Assembly: GCA_964653095.1 (NCBI GenBank)
Contig: CAZZEH010000002.1
Span: 94,449-158,448, forward strand
Origin: JAMLHH01 sp964653095
GTDB taxonomy: Bacteria; Bacteroidota; Bacteroidia; Chitinophagales; JADIYW01
Reading direction: 5' to 3'
Length of the DNA stretch: 64,000 nucleotides
The notes under the pieces were generated by a model. That model saw only the letters and a list, made by a program, of their open reading frames with translations, ran no database searches and had not been told where the DNA came from. Below are positions 7,796 through 17,008 of the stretch, piece by piece. The position numbers and the translations under genes are program-made. The first letter of the stretch is position 1; every line of letters begins with the position of its first letter.

Positions 7796-8698
7796 TCAGC
7801 TGCTTTGTTCTACCAAATCTAAAATTCTTTCTAAATCGGCTGCGGAATAAAAAGGGATTAAAATCTCTCCTTTATCTTCTTTGCCTTTTTTGATTCGAAC
7901 CTTTGTTTCCAAGGCATTCATGAACCTGTCCTGTATGTTTTTATAGGCAGTGGGCAGTTGCTTAGAAGCCGTTTTGACGGGTTGTTTGGATTCCTGTTTT
8001 TTAAGTGTCCGAACCAGCTCTTCTGTTTTTCGTACAGACAATCCTTTTGACTCTACTTCTTTGAATGCATAGAGTTGTTTATCGATTTCTTCAATTGAAA
8101 TTAAAGCTCTCGCATGTCCCATGCTGATCGTTCTGTTTTTGAGAGCCTGTTGTATTTCAGGTGGAAGTTTCAGCAGTCTGAGATAATTTGTGACAGTGGA
8201 GCGATCTTTTCCGAGTCTGTCGCCCAGAGTTTCGTGAGTCAAATCACACTCATCAATTAGGCGTTTATAGTTAATGGAGATTTCCATTGCGTTCAGGTCT
8301 TCGCGCTGAATGTTTTCTATCAGAGCAATTTCCAATGATTCCTGATCATTAATTTCTCTTACATAGGCAGGAATAACGGTCAGTCCGGCCAGTTTGGAAG
8401 CTCTTAGTCTCCTTTCTCCGGCTACCAGCTGGAATTTTTTCGGCCCGATTTTTCTTACGGTAATGGGTTGAATAACGCCATGTACTTTGATCGATTTAGA
8501 CAAATCATCGAGGGCTTCTTCATTAAAATCCGATCTTGGCTGGAATGGATTCACTTCAATTGCGTCCAGAGAAATATTGGAAACAGTATTAATAATGGAA
8601 TCAATATCCTGCTCATTAATTTTTATAACCTCACTGTCTTCTCCCATATCTGAGAGAAGTGCCCGAATACCGCTTCCAACAAATTTCTTTTTTGCCAT
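7796..8698 (-). CDS. parB: ParB/Spo0J chromosome-partitioning protein
   Basis: A 300-residue ParB. ParB binds parS sites, spreads by CTP-dependent clamping and stimulates the ParA ATPase. The N-domain carries NPFQPR (50-55) and the CTP/arginine motif GERRLRA (94-100); LAGLTVIPAYV follows. A central HTH region (about 135-205) includes LTHETLGDRLGKDRSTVTNYLRLL. A basic linker (about 215-260) leads to the C-terminal dimerisation segment. It is the last gene of the UPF0173-parA-parB operon, three bases after parA, and converges on the PorE-like gene. I saw no site matching the classical parS consensus in the window. Confidence 0.93.
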   Translation of the reverse strand: MAKKKFVGSGIRALLSDMGEDSEVIKINEQDIDSIINTVSNISLDAIEVNPFQPRSDFNEEALDDLSKSIKVHGVIQPITVRKIGPKKFQLVAGERRLRASKLAGLTVIPAYVREINDQESLEIALIENIQREDLNAMEISINYKRLIDECDLTHETLGDRLGKDRSTVTNYLRLLKLPPEIQQALKNRTISMGHARALISIEEIDKQLYAFKEVESKGLSVRKTEELVRTLKKQESKQPVKTASKQLPTAYKNIQDRFMNALETKVRIKKGKEDKGEILIPFYSAADLERILDLVEQSS

Positions 8699-8701
8699 AG
8701 T

Positions 8702-9505
8702 TTAATTTAGTTCAGCCTGATTATTTCCTGCAACAGGTATCAGGTCATTGGATTGTAAAATTTCCTGAGCCAAATTTAAATAATTGACGGCACCTTTACA
8801 ATCGGCATCATATAATATCACAGGTGTACGCATACTTTGAGCTTCACCTAATCTTGTGTTTCTGTGAATAATAGTTTTAAAAACACTGTCTCCAAACCTG
8901 CGTCTGACTTCCTGCACGACCTGATTAGAAAGATTGAGACGCATGTCGTACATAGTGAGCAGGATACCTTCTATTTCGAGTTTTGTGTTGAGTCTTGACT
9001 GAACGATTTTAATTGTATTTAAAAGTTTCCCAAGCCCTTCAAGAGCAAAAAATTCACATTGAACCGGAATCATGACAGAGTCAGAGGCCGTTAAGGCATT
9101 AACTGTTATCAGACCTAATGAAGGTGAGCAGTCTATGATAATAAAGTCAAAATCATCCTGTATAGGTTCAAGCATCATTTTCATGATATATTCTCTGTTG
9201 GGATGATTAATTAGCTCTATTTCAGCCCCAACTAAGTCGAGATGTGAGGGGATTAGAAACAAATTTGGCGTTTCCGTTTCCAAGACTATATCCTTGACCG
9301 GTTTCTCTTCTATCAGGCACTCGTACAAGCTGACTTTTATGGACTTAGGGTCGTGACCGCTGCCGCTGGTACTGTTGGCCTGAGGGTCTGCATCGACCAA
9401 TAGAGTTTTGTATTCTAAAACTGCCAGGCTTGCCGCCAAATTTATGGCTGTAGTAGTTTTCCCCACCCCGCCTTTCTGATTGGCTATACTGATTATTTTC
9501 CCCAT
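8702..9505 (-). CDS. parA: ParA/Soj chromosome-partitioning ATPase
   Basis: A 267-residue Walker-type ATPase that drives segregation of ParB-parS complexes on the nucleoid. The deviant Walker A KGGVGKT (11-17) with the signature Lys is at the N-terminus; the VDADPQAN (Walker A') and DFDFIIIDCSPSLG (Walker B) segments follow. There is no N-terminal HTH, so it is the small chromosomal (Soj) type rather than the long plasmid P1 type. It begins three bases after the UPF0173 gene and ends three bases before parB, so the three genes must share a transcript. Confidence 0.94.
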   Translation of the reverse strand: MGKIISIANQKGGVGKTTTAINLAASLAVLEYKTLLVDADPQANSTSGSGHDPKSIKVSLYECLIEEKPVKDIVLETETPNLFLIPSHLDLVGAEIELINHPNREYIMKMMLEPIQDDFDFIIIDCSPSLGLITVNALTASDSVMIPVQCEFFALEGLGKLLNTIKIVQSRLNTKLEIEGILLTMYDMRLNLSNQVVQEVRRRFGDSVFKTIIHRNTRLGEAQSMRTPVILYDADCKGAVNYLNLAQEILQSNDLIPVAGNNQAELN

Positions 9506-9508
9506 GTT

Positions 9509-10192
9509 TTAAATTTCTATACTTTCTCCTATTGTTGGTAATATTAATTCGATTCCCGACCGGATGAAAATTTCTTTTGTTTTTTGATGATCAATTTTTA
9601 TAAATCCAAAAGTATCGAAATGTACTCCTATGACCTTTGAAGCACCTGAAAACTCAGCTGCTGCGGCTGCATCATCGGCATCCATAGTAAAATTATCGCC
9701 GACCGGTAAAACAGCAAAGTCAAGTTTTGTCCACCTTGGAATAAGCTTCATATCCAGAGTTAATGCGGTATCTCCGCTGTAATAAAAATTACCTTCATTG
9801 GTAGTAAAGACAAATCCCATCGGGTTTCCGCCGTATGAACCATCCGGCAGCCCGGAAGAATGTTGTGCTACAACACATTTTACTGTTCCAAAATCAAAGT
9901 TCCACTTCCCGCCGGTATTCATTGGATGAATATTTTTAACACCGTGTTTTTGCAGCCATTCAGTTACTTCAAAAGCTCCTACACAAGTCGCTCCGGTTCG
10001 TTTGGCAAGTGCTATGGCATCCGCTATATGATCGGAATGTCCGTGAGATATAAAAATATAATCACAATTAATATTGTCCAAAGAAATAATTCCGTGAGTC
10101 ATTTCATTCGGAGTTATAAATGGGTCGAAAAGAATAGTTTTTCCGCTAATTACAGTCGAAAAGCAAGCATGTCCGTAAAAGGTTAATTTCAT
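9509..10192 (-). CDS. UPF0173 family metal-dependent hydrolase (metallo-beta-lactamase fold)
   Basis: A 227-residue protein with an MBL fold. It starts MKLTFYGHACF, carries LFDPFITPN (21-29) and the metal-binding HGHSDH (50-55), and has further likely ligands in VAQHSSG, YYSGDTAL and GVHFDTFG. These are the features of UPF0173 (YtkL-type) proteins, whose physiological substrate is not established. It is the first gene of the operon with parA and parB, a position that suggests co-expression with the segregation genes rather than a direct role. A TATATTTG element lies 24 bases upstream. Confidence 0.88.
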   Translation of the reverse strand: MKLTFYGHACFSTVISGKTILFDPFITPNEMTHGIISLDNINCDYIFISHGHSDHIADAIALAKRTGATCVGAFEVTEWLQKHGVKNIHPMNTGGKWNFDFGTVKCVVAQHSSGLPDGSYGGNPMGFVFTTNEGNFYYSGDTALTLDMKLIPRWTKLDFAVLPVGDNFTMDADDAAAAAEFSGASKVIGVHFDTFGFIKIDHQKTKEIFIRSGIELILPTIGESIEI

Positions 10193-10215
10193 TTCAAAAT
10201 GATTTTAAACTTCTT

Positions 10216-10223
10216 CAAATATA
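10216..10223 (-). promoter_or_regulatory. -7 element for the UPF0173-parA-parB operon
   Basis: Read on the minus strand the sequence is TATATTTG, an exact TAnnTTTG match. No TTG lies at the ideal distance; the nearest is 28 bases upstream. Confidence 0.45.
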
Positions 10224-10290
10224 AGGCTTAAACTTTTTAGAGCTGTTAATTCAATCTTATAATTCCCCACAGAGTATGTGGATAAACATC

Positions 10291-10324
10291 TTGAAGCCAG
10301 TTAAAGTATAATTTCGTAATTTTG
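10291..10324 (+). promoter_or_regulatory. promoter abutting the FMN reductase gene
   Basis: TTG (10291-10293), 23 bases, then TAATTTTG (10317-10324). The box ends nine bases before the preferred ATG at 10334, so the transcript would have almost no leader. Confidence 0.5.
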
Positions 10325-10333
10325 CCTGAGGTT

Positions 10334-10858
10334 ATGATTACTCTAATTTCTGCAACAAACAGGCCTGACAGCTGGACAAGAAAAATCACAGAAATATATA
10401 AAAACTTATTGGCAGAAAAAGGACTATCGTTTATGCTCTTGGACATGACGGAGTTGCCGGCAGAAGTGTTTCATGATGATATGTACAGAGAAAGGTCTGA
10501 GCAATTTATAGAGTTTGAGAGAAAATACCTTATTCCTGCCGATACTTTTATTTTTGTTATTCCGGAGTATAATGGCACTTATCCCGGGGTGCTGAAATTA
10601 ATGTTGGATGCAAGCGACATTAAGCAGGCATATCACCACAAAAAGGCTGCAATAATAGGTGTTTCCAGCGGTCGTGCCGGTAATCTTAGGGGAATGGATG
10701 ATTTGACGAATGTACTTAATTTCCTTAAAATCAACGTACTGCATCTGAAAATACCTATATCTTCTGTTCATAAACTGTTTGATACGCAAGGGAAGTTTCT
10801 GTCAGAAGAAGCCGTACGGCTAATGAATGAGCAAATAGACTTACTTTTGAAAATGTAA
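10334..10858 (+). CDS. NADPH-dependent FMN reductase family oxidoreductase
   Basis: A 174-residue flavodoxin-fold protein that would use NAD(P)H and FMN, possibly as a quinone or chromate/azo reductase. The FMN phosphate loop is at the N-terminus (ISATNRPDSWTRKI); the central VIPEYNGTYPGVLKLMLDA matches the PEYNxSxPGxLKNxxD signature of this family, and VSSGRAGN is a further cofactor-contact segment. An in-frame TTG at 10322 would add MPEV, but that TTG is part of the promoter box, so ATG 10334 is preferred. The gene is followed after 10 bases by the peptide-binding lipoprotein and may be co-transcribed with it. Confidence 0.85.
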   Translation: MITLISATNRPDSWTRKITEIYKNLLAEKGLSFMLLDMTELPAEVFHDDMYRERSEQFIEFERKYLIPADTFIFVIPEYNGTYPGVLKLMLDASDIKQAYHHKKAAIIGVSSGRAGNLRGMDDLTNVLNFLKINVLHLKIPISSVHKLFDTQGKFLSEEAVRLMNEQIDLLLKM

Positions 10859-10868
10859 TTCTTACCTC

Positions 10869-12476
10869 ATGCACAAATTTTTCTTTAAGATCATATTATT
10901 GAGTGCTGTTTTTACCTCCTGTAAGAATTCGGAGAATACAGATCAGAGAAAAATCTTTCGATTTAATGTATCCTCCGGTTTATCTTCTTTGGATCCGGCG
11001 TTCTCCAAAGATCAGGCGACTATGTGGATGTGCAGTCAGGTATATAACGGTTTGTTACAGTTAGATGATTCGCTCAATGTGATTCCTGCTATTGCCAAAA
11101 GTTACACTATATCTGAAAATGGCTTGACTTATACTTTTTTGTTGAGAGATGATGTATTTTTTCATGACCATCCTCTTTTTGAACAGGGAGAAGGCAGGAG
11201 AGTGGTTGCAGATGATTTTGTTTATAGCTTTAACAGAATTATTGATGAGAAAGTGGCCTCTTCCGGAGCTTGGTTGTTTCACGGCAAGGTAGCCGATAAA
11301 GAACCTTTTGCCGCGGTTAGTGATTCGGTATTTGTGCTGAAATTAAAAGTTCCGTTCAGGCCTATGGCCGGATTACTGACTTTACAGTATTGTTCTGTGG
11401 TTCCGAAAGAAATAGTAGAGTATTATGGCAAAGACTTTAGAACTGTCGCGATAGGCACAGGACCTTTTAAATTAAAAAAGTGGCAGGAAGGAGAAGCGTT
11501 GGTTCTGACTAAAAATGATAATTATTTCGAGAAAGATTCATTAGGAGTCCGACTGCCGTACATTGACGGAGTGAGAATCAGCTTTCTTGCGGATAGGGGA
11601 GTGGAATTCTTGCAGTTTGCTCAGGGTGGTTTTGATATGGTCAATGGTATAGATAAGTCATTTATTGACAAAGCATTAGATGTTCAGGGTAATTTAAAAG
11701 AAAGTGCCGGAAAAGATATTACTATGATTCGTATTCCATACATGAATACGGAGTATTTAGGATTTTCTATGCGGAAAGCTCGAAATGAAGCTTTGAAAAA
11801 TGTAAAAGTTCGACAGGCTATAAATTATGCAATTGACAGAGAGAAGATGCTGATTTATCTGCGTAATGGTGTAGGTACTCCTGCTTATCACGGAATCATT
11901 CCTAAAGGTGTCAAAGGTTTTAATCCGGAGGTATTTGGTTACTCCTTTCAACCTGATAAATCTAAAGAGCTTTTGGCGGAGGCAGGGTATCCGGGAGGGA
12001 AGGGTATGGATAAAATAATTCTGAGTTCCAATCCCATGTATCAGGATTTAACCGAATTTATAGCCAAGTCATTGGAGAATATTGGATTAAAAGTGGAAGT
12101 TCAGCTGTCGCCCGGCTCCTTTTTACGGGAGGCTATGTCTAAAAATGAGGTGGACTTTTTCAGAGCTTCCTGGATAGGAGATTATCCTGATGCGGAAAAT
12201 TTTCTGGCACTTTTTTATGGAAAAAACAGCGCACCTCCCAACTATACCCATTTTAGTAATCCTGAATATGACAGGTTATATCTTCAGGCAATGTCGGCGA
12301 AGGGTGATGCTGAAGCAGCTATACTTTATAGGCAAATGGAACAAATAATGTTGGAAGAATCGCCAATTGTACCCTTGTTCTATGATGAGCTTGTCCGGTT
12401 TACAGGAAAGCGGGTTAAATTTCTTTCGAGTAATGCGATGAACTCCCTTATTTTGAAAACGGCGGTGTTGGAGTAG
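10869..12476 (+). CDS. ABC transporter substrate-binding lipoprotein (SBP_bac_5, DppA/OppA type)
   Basis: A 535-residue extracytoplasmic binding protein of the peptide/nickel class. The signal peptide ends in a lipobox with Cys18 (VFTSC), so it should be lipid-anchored. Family segments include LDPAFSKDQATMWMCSQVYNGL near 40-60, the FLLRDDVFFHD region, VADDFVYSFNRI, GTGPFKLKKWQEGEALVLTKNDNYF and VRQAINYAIDREK. The length is typical. No permease or ATPase gene lies near it, so it either serves a transporter encoded elsewhere or has another role. It is convergent with the DUF4838 gene, with seven bases between the stops. Confidence 0.88.
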   Translation: MHKFFFKIILLSAVFTSCKNSENTDQRKIFRFNVSSGLSSLDPAFSKDQATMWMCSQVYNGLLQLDDSLNVIPAIAKSYTISENGLTYTFLLRDDVFFHDHPLFEQGEGRRVVADDFVYSFNRIIDEKVASSGAWLFHGKVADKEPFAAVSDSVFVLKLKVPFRPMAGLLTLQYCSVVPKEIVEYYGKDFRTVAIGTGPFKLKKWQEGEALVLTKNDNYFEKDSLGVRLPYIDGVRISFLADRGVEFLQFAQGGFDMVNGIDKSFIDKALDVQGNLKESAGKDITMIRIPYMNTEYLGFSMRKARNEALKNVKVRQAINYAIDREKMLIYLRNGVGTPAYHGIIPKGVKGFNPEVFGYSFQPDKSKELLAEAGYPGGKGMDKIILSSNPMYQDLTEFIAKSLENIGLKVEVQLSPGSFLREAMSKNEVDFFRASWIGDYPDAENFLALFYGKNSAPPNYTHFSNPEYDRLYLQAMSAKGDAEAAILYRQMEQIMLEESPIVPLFYDELVRFTGKRVKFLSSNAMNSLILKTAVLE

Positions 12477-12483
12477 TTGCCGC

Positions 12484-14508
12484 TTAATCTTTTCTGGTGA
12501 TAATAAAATACGGAGCTGTATCTATAATTTCATGAGTCTCTTCGGCTGGTATAATTTTTCGTTCTGAAGTGATTCGCATTATATTGTAAGATGTTTCCTT
12601 TTTTATAGTTTTTGTGTCTTGTAACAGCAACAAAAACTTTCCCTGTAAATTTAAATCAACATTGGCAATTCTATTTTGAGTTAAATTATATATGCCTTCA
12701 TGAGGTAGTTCTATAGTCCAGATTTCTCCACTTTTTGAGAGTTTCTGTTTTACGAATTTACCATCTTCATCGAAAACTGAAATAGCAGAAAGTGCATTAT
12801 TAGCAGATTTGAATATTGGTGTGATAGACATTGTACGTGAAGCAGAATAAAACTTTCCCTTATACCTGTTTTTTGTATTTATGGATATTTTCTCAAAATA
12901 GTTTGGCCTCTCCTTGTTTAGAATATCAGCGAATTTATCTATGGTCAGATAATTTACCTTTATTGGCGGGTATTTTTTTACTGCTTGACTAAATTCACTG
13001 TCTATCTGGATGTCGGAATAAAATTTTACCCAATCTTTTTTTGCAGTATAATGGTATTTATTTTTGAGCTCTTCATGTTCTGAAAAAGGTTTGGAAAAGA
13101 TTCGGGACAATGCCACTGTATTCACAATATTCCTGTTTGATATATTATTGATAAAGTCAAAATAGGTAGTCAAAGTTTCCAAATTCTTAATATCCTTTCG
13201 CCACTCTAAGTAGTATATTATGTAAAGTAAATATGCTTTAAAATCGCGAATACGTTGTAATTCATTTTTATCAGCTGTAAGTCGTTCTGCTTCAAGAATA
13301 TCGTAAATACTATAATTGATTTCAATATCTGTGGCTTCTGTATAATCATACCAGCGCCTAAGTAATCTCTCAATTGGAACTCTGGATTCTTTAAATGCGT
13401 CGTTTAAAAATTTATTGAAGACATCTTCCCATTCTAAATCAGGATTCAGCATCATTTTACTTAACATACTAGCTGTCAAAATAGCAAAAAGACTTGTGCC
13501 GGACTCGTACTTGACCATATCCATTTTGTTCATGTGCATAAACCGGATATTTGAGTAGAAATAGCTCGATCTTAGTCTGGGTAATTCAGCCTGATATTGT
13601 GGTATAATATAGAACTCGCGAAGTCCTAAGTTTTCGTGGTGATCCCTCCAGGCACTTAAAATTCCAAGAGGACTGTAAATATGCTGAAATCCCTGAACTG
13701 CAACAACTACTTTAATGTTTTTCTCAAGTTTGAATTTAGGAACTTCAGCATGGTTGTAGTAGGCAATAACTCCAAGTTGCTTGTCTGGAAAATCTTTTTT
13801 TATAGCCTTTGCAATGACATTGGCTAAATAGAAGGGTTGTGCACTTATACCTATTTTGAGGCAATTATCACATGTGCAATAACCAGCTCCATCTGAAGGT
13901 TCCACACTAAATACTTTTCTGTCCGGAAATTTTCCAATTAAATTTTTTATATATTCTATATATAGCTTTTGTAAATTTTTATTTGAGACACAAAGCTTTG
14001 AAGTTTTACCATATCCTGGTCTTTTCCCATTATTCTCTGCTAAATATTCTGGATGTGCTTTTAATATATCTTTGTATGTGCCGATGAAAGTGCCCCATAC
14101 TTGATTCACTTCATTGTCTTTGTTGTCAAAGTGGTTCATACTATTCCAAACATTCCAGCCATTGCTTTTACTATTGGTTATAGGATTTGTAAATTTTGTA
14201 AATCCGTATTGAGGTGTGAAGTTTTTGAATTTTAAGGAATCTGCACTTACCGGAAAGGGCTCAGATTCTATTCGCCACCAGGGGTTTGGATGATACCAAA
14301 TCTCGTTTGGATTAGAATATTCAGTGTCTGGATTGTTTGGTTTGATTTTTGAGCCCGAAATATCAATTAAATCTTTGTCTTCCTTAGGATTGTATGTGGT
14401 TTCGTATTCGATTCTCTCAAGCCTTTTTCTCTCTTTGTTTTCTTTTATTAGGACACATGAACTGAATAAGAAACTTGTAAGAATAATAAAAACTGCTTTA
14501 GAGTTCAT
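12484..14508 (-). CDS. DUF4838 domain-containing lipoprotein
   Basis: A 674-residue protein with a lipoprotein signal (lipobox LFSSC, Cys18). The middle shows what I know as the DUF4838 signature: HPEYLAENNGKRPG, LCVSNKNL, then FSVEPSDGAGYCTCDNCLKIG with its CxCxxC (about residues 205-225), followed by ANVIAKAIKKDFPDKQLGVIAYYNHAEVP. This domain is found in Bacteroidota proteins related to carbohydrate-active enzymes; no activity can be assigned here. The C-terminal 150 residues look like a beta-rich module. The gene has no partner, is flanked by unrelated genes and seems even richer in A+T than its neighbours, so it may be a later acquisition. Confidence 0.75.
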   Translation of the reverse strand: MNSKAVFIILTSFLFSSCVLIKENKERKRLERIEYETTYNPKEDKDLIDISGSKIKPNNPDTEYSNPNEIWYHPNPWWRIESEPFPVSADSLKFKNFTPQYGFTKFTNPITNSKSNGWNVWNSMNHFDNKDNEVNQVWGTFIGTYKDILKAHPEYLAENNGKRPGYGKTSKLCVSNKNLQKLYIEYIKNLIGKFPDRKVFSVEPSDGAGYCTCDNCLKIGISAQPFYLANVIAKAIKKDFPDKQLGVIAYYNHAEVPKFKLEKNIKVVVAVQGFQHIYSPLGILSAWRDHHENLGLREFYIIPQYQAELPRLRSSYFYSNIRFMHMNKMDMVKYESGTSLFAILTASMLSKMMLNPDLEWEDVFNKFLNDAFKESRVPIERLLRRWYDYTEATDIEINYSIYDILEAERLTADKNELQRIRDFKAYLLYIIYYLEWRKDIKNLETLTTYFDFINNISNRNIVNTVALSRIFSKPFSEHEELKNKYHYTAKKDWVKFYSDIQIDSEFSQAVKKYPPIKVNYLTIDKFADILNKERPNYFEKISINTKNRYKGKFYSASRTMSITPIFKSANNALSAISVFDEDGKFVKQKLSKSGEIWTIELPHEGIYNLTQNRIANVDLNLQGKFLLLLQDTKTIKKETSYNIMRITSERKIIPAEETHEIIDTAPYFIITRKD

Positions 14509-14639
14509 AATTAAACAGTTGTTTTAAGTTTTTTCGTTTTTAAAAGCCAATAAAGATAGAGAATGTCACAAGCTCTTTGTGAAAACTTTGCAAATAGAAA
14601 TGTGTTTTTGTAATTTGTTGTTCAAAGAAATAGAAGTTT

Positions 14640-15536
14640 ATGCTTTATCATACTGACAAAACGATGCTTTTTTTTAACGGCAGGTATAAAAATGTGAATG
14701 ATTTTAAGATAAGCCCCTTTAATCAGACTTTACACTACGGATATGGAGTTTTTGACGGGATAAGAGCTTATCAGACCACACAGGGACCACACCTGTATAA
14801 AGTCAGAAGACATTTTGAGCGTTTGATTACCTCCGCAGAAAGATTGGGAATAGTAATGCCCTATACGAGTCAGGAGCTGATCAATTTTGCTTATGAACTA
14901 ATCGAGCGCAACAGAATGAAGGAAGCTTACGTCCGACCTTTGGTATTTATGGATAAAAATATGTCACTGCGGGCTGATTCCGAACATCCCAACATTTTAA
15001 TGACCTGTTGGAAATGGACTAAATACTATGAAAACAATGAGTTAAATGTGATGGTATCCTCCCTTAGAAGGCCACATCCGCGAACTACATTCATTGATTC
15101 AAAAATAGTAGGACATTTTGCCAATGATATTTTGGCTACCAAAGAGGCAAAGGATAGAGGTTATGATGAAGCACTCATGCTTGATGTGGAGGGATATGTG
15201 GCTCAGGGGCCCGGCTGTACTTTCTTTTATGAAAAAGGAGGACGGTTATATACGACCTCTTTAGAAAAAGTATTTCCCAGTATTACCCGCATGACTCTAA
15301 TTGAAATAGCCAAGCAAATGGGCATTGAAGTAGTGGAACAGGAGTTTGGCGTAGAGGAAGTTATTCAGGCTGATGGAGCTTTTTTTGTGGGTACAGCCGC
15401 AGAAGTATCTGGGATAAAGCTTATAAACGGATATAAAATGAAGCTTCATTGGGAAGATACGATAGGCCATCTTTTGCATAACAGATACAAAAGGATTGTC
15501 TCGGGCAAAGACACTAATTTCTTGGAATATTTTTAA
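14640..15536 (+). CDS. ilvE: branched-chain amino-acid aminotransferase (fold-type IV PLP enzyme)
   Basis: A 298-residue class IV aminotransferase that interconverts Val/Leu/Ile and their 2-oxo acids. Features: FNQTLHYGYGVFDGIRAY (27-44), the PLP Lys in SKIVGHFAN (Lys155), GYDEALMLDVEGYVAQGPGCTFF (174-196) and the phosphate-binding SITRMTLIEIAKQMGIEV segment. It lies 1.5 kb from ilvD but on its own, separated by a gene on the other strand. It ends three bases before the stop of the convergent RsmF-like gene. D-amino-acid transaminase or ADC lyase are related, but length and the GYGVFDGIRAY motif favour IlvE. Confidence 0.88.
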   Translation: MLYHTDKTMLFFNGRYKNVNDFKISPFNQTLHYGYGVFDGIRAYQTTQGPHLYKVRRHFERLITSAERLGIVMPYTSQELINFAYELIERNRMKEAYVRPLVFMDKNMSLRADSEHPNILMTCWKWTKYYENNELNVMVSSLRRPHPRTTFIDSKIVGHFANDILATKEAKDRGYDEALMLDVEGYVAQGPGCTFFYEKGGRLYTTSLEKVFPSITRMTLIEIAKQMGIEVVEQEFGVEEVIQADGAFFVGTAAEVSGIKLINGYKMKLHWEDTIGHLLHNRYKRIVSGKDTNFLEYF

Positions 15537-15539
15537 TCT

Positions 15540-16904
15540 TTATATTCTGAGTGACAGCTCTGTAGGAAAGTAATTATTTACTCTGTCAGAAGATTGTTTG
15601 ACCCATCCCAGTCTATGCCCCTCCCATTTGACCACAGCCCATCCGTTAGAAATGGCTGGATTTCGGGCTATATCTGCCTTTCTCAGATACCTTAAAGCTT
15701 CATCTGTATCGGCTAAGTTGAAAACAGTTACATTCGGGGATGAAATTTCCGAATGTATAAGTCCATGCGCCGGAACCAACAAATCTTTTTTCAATTGGCC
15801 AATGTTTATCCCAAAATGTGTGATAGGAATGAATTGAGAAAGGATATTTAAAGTGTCTTTGTGTTCTTTTGCAAAAGCACGCAGAAAGTTGCCGGATTGA
15901 TAAAAAATAATATTCTCGTTAGTCTGCACAAACTTTTTAATGGATTCCTGCACTCTTTTTAACTCTTTCCAATTCCATATTCTCGTTTTTATTGCAGTCG
16001 TTTTTTTCGGTTGATGGCGTACCTTTTTGAGTAAGGCTATAAAAAAGCCGCTGCCCTTCACAAGATGAGGCCAGCACCTTAAAGTTCCGGGAATAAATCC
16101 GTCGGTCACTCCCGGAAGGTTTTCTTTAGATATAGGAATAAGCTCATACAGTCCGGTTTCTAATAGCTTTTGAACCTGTTCTTCATTTTCAGAAACATTA
16201 AAAGTGCAAGTGCTGTAACAGAGGTAGCCTCCGACTTTAATGCAGGAATGTATATCCGTTAAAATTTCTTCTTGTCTGACAGTGCATTTTTGCACATTTT
16301 CTACACTCCATTCGTGAATAGCCTCCGGTTGCTTTCTGAATAAACCTTCTCCTGAACATGGTGCATCGACTAATACAAAGTCAAAAACTTCTTCAAAAAA
16401 GTAAAAATTCTTAATAGGAGACTGGGTGATAATGTTTTCTGTATATCCCCACTTTTCTATATTCTCTTTAAGGATTCGGTTTCTTTTTGGAATAATTTCG
16501 TTGCTGACGACTAAGCTGCCTTCTGGCAGAATATCTGCTAAGTGTGTGGTTTTGCCTCCGGGGGCAGCGCAGGTATCCAAAGCTATGACCGGATTGTTTT
16601 TTACAACTTGTTTTATTACATGGCCGGACAGCATGGAAGAGCTTTCCTGTACATAATACGCACCAGCATGCCAGGCAGGATCTAATGCAAATACTGGTCT
16701 GTCTTTCAGGTAAAATGCATTGGGTTCCCATGGGACAGGTGTTGTGTCTTCAAATGAAACAACTTTTTTTCTTGGATTAAGCCGGATAGAGGTAGTCTCT
16801 TCCTGACCCAATGCTTCGAAAAATCGACTGGTTTCTTCACTATTGAGGATGTTTTGAATTTGCGACACAAAATCTTTTGGAAGTTCAGGGTAGGACTTTC
16901 TCAT
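15540..16904 (-). CDS. RsmF/NOL1-NOP2-Sun family rRNA cytosine-C5 methyltransferase
   Basis: A 454-residue SAM-dependent RNA m5C methyltransferase. The SAM site is CAAPGGKTTHLA (112-123); the two catalytic cysteines lie in DAPCSGEG (Cys183) and YSTCTFNVSENEEQV (Cys233). The C-terminal 170 residues end with the RsmF-type PUA-like extension (VKWEGHRLGWVKQ, NNYFPTELSLRI). In E. coli RsmF modifies 16S rRNA C1407; the same target is likely but unproven. The promoter box ends only four bases before the ATG, so the message may be leaderless. Confidence 0.88.
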   Translation of the reverse strand: MRKSYPELPKDFVSQIQNILNSEETSRFFEALGQEETTSIRLNPRKKVVSFEDTTPVPWEPNAFYLKDRPVFALDPAWHAGAYYVQESSSMLSGHVIKQVVKNNPVIALDTCAAPGGKTTHLADILPEGSLVVSNEIIPKRNRILKENIEKWGYTENIITQSPIKNFYFFEEVFDFVLVDAPCSGEGLFRKQPEAIHEWSVENVQKCTVRQEEILTDIHSCIKVGGYLCYSTCTFNVSENEEQVQKLLETGLYELIPISKENLPGVTDGFIPGTLRCWPHLVKGSGFFIALLKKVRHQPKKTTAIKTRIWNWKELKRVQESIKKFVQTNENIIFYQSGNFLRAFAKEHKDTLNILSQFIPITHFGINIGQLKKDLLVPAHGLIHSEISSPNVTVFNLADTDEALRYLRKADIARNPAISNGWAVVKWEGHRLGWVKQSSDRVNNYFPTELSLRI

Positions 16905-16908
16905 AGGA

Positions 16909-16941
16909 CAAATTTACCTGATAGATTTTAATCCGATACAA
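16909..16941 (-). promoter_or_regulatory. promoter for the RsmF-like gene
   Basis: On the minus strand: TTG (16941-16939), 22 bases, TAAATTTG (16916-16909), then TCCT and the ATG. The initiation point would fall at or just before the start codon. Confidence 0.55.
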
Positions 16942-17000
16942 ATAAATTTTTAAGGTTTCGCAAAAGATTAATTTCAAATCAATCTAAAAGACAAATTCCG

Positions 17001-17008
17001 TATCTTTG
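17001..17008 (+). promoter_or_regulatory. -7 element before ilvD
   Basis: TATCTTTG is an exact TAnnTTTG match ending 21 bases before the ATG at 17030. No well-spaced upstream TTG was found. Confidence 0.5.
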
